Part shown: one piece after another, positions 5,220 through 8,349 of the stretch | How positions within the stretch are numbered: position 1 is the first letter of the stretch | How the letters are laid out: every line of letters starts with the position of its first letter | From: Gammaproteobacteria bacterium | Lineage (GTDB): Bacteria; Pseudomonadota; Gammaproteobacteria; Eutrophobiales; Eutrophobiaceae | NCBI GenBank assembly: GCA_016198885.1 | Contig: JACQHV010000245.1 | Coordinates: forward strand, 1-8,349 | Reading direction: 5' to 3' | DNA length: 8,349 nucleotides | Made by a program: the position numbers and the translations under genes | Notes under the pieces: generated by a model | Told to the model about the DNA's origin: nothing | Databases searched by the model: none | The model's input: the letters and a program-made list of their open reading frames with translations, nothing else

Positions 5220-6341
5220 TTAACCGTAACGCTTTTCAAAATCGCGCATAAATTCAATGAGCCGGTCCACACCTTCTTCCGGCATGGCATTGTAAATGCT
5301 GGCGCGCAGGCCTCCCACACTGCGATGTCCCGCCAACGCCACGAGGCCGGCTGCTTTTCCCCTTGCTATAAATTCTTCATAAAGCGTTTCATCGGCCAGG
5401 GAAAACGGCACATTCAGGCGCGAACGGCAGGCAACATCAACGTTATTATTATAAAAATCAGAATTGTCAATTACGCGATATAATTTTTCCGATTTCCGCC
5501 GCGCCTTTTCTTCCATGGCAATCAATCCACCCTGTTCCATGATCCATTGCATGACCAGACCCGCCATATACCAGCTGTAGGTTGGCGGCGTGTTATACAT
5601 CGACTTCTCTCCGGTCTGCACAGCATAGTCATACATACTGGGTGTCCCCTGTCGTGCCTTGCCGATCAAATCTTCACGCACAATTACGACCACAAGTCCC
5701 GATGGTCCAATGTTTTTCTGGGCGCCGGCAAAGATGATCCCGAAACAGGAAACATCCAGTGGACGCGTTAATAAATTTGATGTCATGTCAGTGACGAGGG
5801 GAATATCACCAACATCGGGAATGAAATGAAACTCCACCCCGTTGATCGTCTCGTTGGCCGTGTAATACACGTAAGCGGAGTCAGGATTCAGAAGCCAGGA
5901 GTCAGGAGCAGGGATCGAAGTGAATCCATTTTTTTCGTCTGTGGCGCTGACATTCACCTTGCAGAATTTACGCGCCTCTTTTAACGCCTTGCCTGACCAG
6001 TGTCCGGTATGAAAATAATCCGCCACATCCCTCTCCTGTGAAAGATTCATCGGCACCATGGCAAATTGACTTGATGCGCCTCCTTGCAGGAAAAGCACCC
6101 TGTAATTTTGAGGGATTTGCAATATTTCGCGCAGATCAGATTCGGTTTGTCCGGCAATGGACATAAATTCATCACTGCGATGACTCATTTCCATGACAGA
6201 CATACCAGTGCCATGCCAGTCCATAAACTCAGACTGCGCCCGTTGCATGACTTCGACGGGCAACATGGCGGGGCCTGCGCCAAAATTATAGACCCTGCCT
6301 GCCGGAGTATATTGAACAGCAGTGCTGATTTTATTCAACAT
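5220..6341 (-). CDS. serC: Phosphoserine aminotransferase
   Basis: PLP-dependent transamination of 3-phosphohydroxypyruvate with glutamate to phosphoserine; the same enzyme serves the 4-phosphohydroxythreonine step of PLP synthesis (PdxF). 373 residues with ATG 6341. Motifs are YNFGAGPAMLP at 18-28, MEMSHRS at 50-56, LQGGASSQFAMVP at 85-97, and the PLP lysine K209 in FAGAQKNIGPSG (204-215). The C-terminal GHRSVGGLRASIYNAMP is also present. The start lies 11 nt inside the 3' end of gyrA with only a weak Shine-Dalgarno, which suggests termination-reinitiation coupling. A GTG 20 codons upstream is inside gyrA and is rejected. Odd point: residues 144-155 (PAPDSWLLNPDS) are encoded by a degenerate 7-bp tandem array, yet the spacing between the flanking conserved segments looks normal for the family. 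Confidence 0.97.
   Translation of the reverse strand: MLNKISTAVQYTPAGRVYNFGAGPAMLPVEVMQRAQSEFMDWHGTGMSVMEMSHRSDEFMSIAGQTESDLREILQIPQNYRVLFLQGGASSQFAMVPMNLSQERDVADYFHTGHWSGKALKEARKFCKVNVSATDEKNGFTSIPAPDSWLLNPDSAYVYYTANETINGVEFHFIPDVGDIPLVTDMTSNLLTRPLDVSCFGIIFAGAQKNIGPSGLVVVIVREDLIGKARQGTPSMYDYAVQTGEKSMYNTPPTYSWYMAGLVMQWIMEQGGLIAMEEKARRKSEKLYRVIDNSDFYNNNVDVACRSRLNVPFSLADETLYEEFIARGKAAGLVALAGHRSVGGLRASIYNAMPEEGVDRLIEFMRDFEKRYG
5877..5914. repeat. Degenerate 7-bp tandem array inside serC
   Basis: Plus-strand units in register: GGAGTCA, GGATTCA, GAAGCCA, GGAGTCA, GGAGCAG, then GGGA. Units 1 and 4 are identical, unit 2 differs from them at one base, and units 3 and 5 at two or more. The array lies wholly within the serC reading frame and encodes residues 144-155. 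I recall GAGTCAGGAGTCAGG-type heptads as common intergenic repeats in several bacterial groups, so a copy inside a conserved enzyme is unusual. Confidence 0.65.
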
Positions 6342-8349
6342 TGCCGTTGATATCTTTGTATTCGACAATCCGTTCAATGCTGGCGAGGTTTTCATTCTCA
6401 CCGAGGGTAACCAGTCTCACGCCCTGTGTGTTACGGCCCATAACAGAGACATCAGCCACGGGTGTTCTGATCAAGGTCCCCTGATCACTGATCAACATAA
6501 TTTCATCATCATTGTTAACAGCAACTGCGCCTACGACCTTGCCATTGCGTTCGGTGGTCTGGATCGAAATCACACCGACACCACCACGCGCCTTGGGCAC
6601 GTAATCCTCGATCGGTGAGCGTTTGCCAAAACCATTTTCTGTGGCAGTCAGCACTGTACTGTCTGGTTCAACAATAATCAGGGAAATCGCTTTCTGACCG
6701 GGCGCCAGACGTATGCCGCGCACACCGCGTGCGGTACGGCCCATTGCCCGCACATAGGATTCATTGTAGCGAACGGCCTTGCCCGCATCACTGAACAACA
6801 TGACATCACGCTGCCCGTCAGTCAGTTCCACACCAATCAACTGATTGTCTCCCCGCAATTCGATGGCCCGGATTCCGCTCGGCCGCGGCCGCGAGAAATC
6901 CGGGAGATGACATTTTTTAACGGTACCGTCCGCCGTGGCCATGAATACATATTTATCTTCTGCAAACTCACGGATAGGCAGGACGGCATTGATGCGCTCA
7001 CCTTCCTCGAGTGGCAGGAGATTGATGATCGGCTTGCCGCGCGCCATCCGGCTCGCCTGTGGCAATTCATAGACCTTGAGCCAGTAAACCTTGCCCTTGC
7101 TGGAGAAACACAGGATGGTGTCATGCGTGCTCGCAATAAAAAGTTTATCGATGAAATCCTCATCCTTCATGCGTGTGGCTGACTTGCCTTTGCCGCCACG
7201 GCGTTGCGAACGATAGACATCCAGCGGTTGTGATTTGGCATAACCTTCATGGGACAGGGTCACAACAACATCTTCTTCTGTGATTAGATCTTCCATGCTG
7301 AGATCTTGCTGATCATCACTGATCACGGTGCGCCGCGTATCACCATAACGTTCCTTGATTTCGTTCAGTTCATTACGGATGACCTGCATCAGGCGTTCCG
7401 GCCGCGACAGGATATCGAGCAGATCCCGGATGATATACAACAGTTCGCCGTATTCGGTAATGATCTTGTCCTGTTCAAGACCGGTCAGGCGTTGCAGTTT
7501 GAGATCCAGTATTGCCTGCGCCTGCGCTTCGGAAAGACGATAACCACCACCGGTCAGGCCCAGTCCATCCGGCAAATCCTCCGGCCGTGAGGCTTCGGCA
7601 CCCGCGCGTTTCAGCATTTCCATCACTATTCCGGGCATCCACACCGGTTTTAACAGTTCCAGCTTCGCCTCAGCGGGATTTGGCGAGGCCTTGATCAATG
7701 TAATGATAGGATCGATGTTGGCAAGCGCCACCGCCAGACCTTCCAGAATATGGGCACGCGCCCTTGCCTTGCGCAGATCATGTACCGTGCGGCGCGTTAC
7801 CACTTCACGGCGATGTCGCAGAAACGCATCAAGCAGGTCCTTGAGATTGAGCAACCTGGGCTGTCCATTCTCCAGTGCCACAATATTGATTCCGAACACA
7901 CTCTGCATCTGCGTGTATTGATACAGATTATTCAAAATGACATCGGGGACCTCCCCGCGGCGTAATTCAATGACCATTCGCATTCCGTCCTTGTCAGATT
8001 CATCGCGGAGTTCACGAATACCGGTGATCTTTTTATCCTTGATAAGTTCGGCGATCTTTTCCATCAGACGCGCCTTGTTCACCTGGTAGGGCAACTCGGT
8101 GACGATGATGGTGTGTCCGCCGTTTTCTTCATCAGTCTCGATTTCCATCCGCGCACGGACAAAAATCCGCCCGCGGCCGGTGAGATACGCCTCGCGAATT
8201 CCCTGGGATCCATTAATGATGCCTGCCGTCGGAAAATCCGGCCCGGGAATATGCTTCATCAGGTCAGCAATCTGGCTCGCGGGATTGTCGATCAATGCGA
8301 TGCTGGCGTTAATGACTTCTGAAATATTATGCGGCGGAATGTTGGTCGC
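6331..8349 (-). CDS. gyrA: DNA gyrase subunit A, 5' end cut off by the right edge
   Basis: Subunit A of the type II topoisomerase that introduces negative supercoils using ATP. 672 residues are visible, open to the window edge. The first ones (ATNIPPHN) correspond to about residue 170 of E. coli GyrA, so the active-site Tyr and the quinolone-resistance region are outside the window. Visible are HIPGPDFPTAGIINGSQGI of the tower region, the AILDLKLQRLTGLE segment of the coiled-coil/exit-gate region (about 279-292), and the GyrA box QRRGGKG (382-388), diagnostic for gyrase as opposed to topoisomerase IV. The six-bladed C-terminal DNA-wrapping domain follows. The protein ends soon after the last blade (RIVEYKDINGNVE), without the long acidic tail of the E. 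coli protein. The stop overlaps the serC start. No frameshift is seen. Confidence 0.98.
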   Translation of the reverse strand, partial: ATNIPPHNISEVINASIALIDNPASQIADLMKHIPGPDFPTAGIINGSQGIREAYLTGRGRIFVRARMEIETDEENGGHTIIVTELPYQVNKARLMEKIAELIKDKKITGIRELRDESDKDGMRMVIELRRGEVPDVILNNLYQYTQMQSVFGINIVALENGQPRLLNLKDLLDAFLRHRREVVTRRTVHDLRKARARAHILEGLAVALANIDPIITLIKASPNPAEAKLELLKPVWMPGIVMEMLKRAGAEASRPEDLPDGLGLTGGGYRLSEAQAQAILDLKLQRLTGLEQDKIITEYGELLYIIRDLLDILSRPERLMQVIRNELNEIKERYGDTRRTVISDDQQDLSMEDLITEEDVVVTLSHEGYAKSQPLDVYRSQRRGGKGKSATRMKDEDFIDKLFIASTHDTILCFSSKGKVYWLKVYELPQASRMARGKPIINLLPLEEGERINAVLPIREFAEDKYVFMATADGTVKKCHLPDFSRPRPSGIRAIELRGDNQLIGVELTDGQRDVMLFSDAGKAVRYNESYVRAMGRTARGVRGIRLAPGQKAISLIIVEPDSTVLTATENGFGKRSPIEDYVPKARGGVGVISIQTTERNGKVVGAVAVNNDDEIMLISDQGTLIRTPVADVSVMGRNTQGVRLVTLGENENLASIERIVEYKDINGNVE

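Overview
This window is a stretch of proteobacterial core chromosome. All seven genes lie on the minus strand and are transcribed from the right edge to the left: gyrA (5' end cut by the right edge) - serC - pheA - hisC - tyrA - aroA - cmk (3' end cut by the left edge). This is the mixed-function 'aro supraoperon' order known from Pseudomonas and other gamma- and betaproteobacteria. GyrA, the SerC/PheA sequences and the bifunctional AroQ-PheA architecture fit a gamma- or betaproteobacterium of moderate GC. I cannot name the genus. Unlike in Pseudomonas, where tyrA and aroA are fused, they are separate here, with 19 nt between them.

Layout, in the direction of transcription: gyrA (8349-6331) overlaps serC (6341-5220) by 11 nt. 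An 88-nt gap with a dispersed-type short repeat leads to pheA (5131-4046). A 135-nt gap filled with two opposed arrays of 7-bp repeats leads to hisC (3910-2795). A 57-nt gap with further 7-bp repeats and a small hairpin leads to tyrA (2737-1844). Then come aroA (1824-493) and cmk (509-1), which overlap by 17 nt. There is no gene-free stretch above 135 nt and no credible plus-strand gene.

The genes cooperate as follows. SerC makes phosphoserine and also serves the PLP branch; PLP is the cofactor of both SerC and HisC. AroA makes EPSP, the precursor of chorismate. PheA turns chorismate into prephenate and phenylpyruvate. TyrA turns prephenate into 4-hydroxyphenylpyruvate. HisC can transaminate these keto acids and imidazole-acetol phosphate. 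Cmk recycles CMP/dCMP, and gyrase subunit A is the topoisomerase gene at the head of the run.

I find no undescribed multi-gene system. The unusual layer is non-genic: five small arrays of degenerate 7-bp tandem repeats, with different units but the same period. They sit at the pheA/hisC and hisC/tyrA junctions and, most strikingly, inside the serC reading frame, where they encode about 12 residues without changing the protein length. A separate imperfect palindromic repeat forms the pheA leader.
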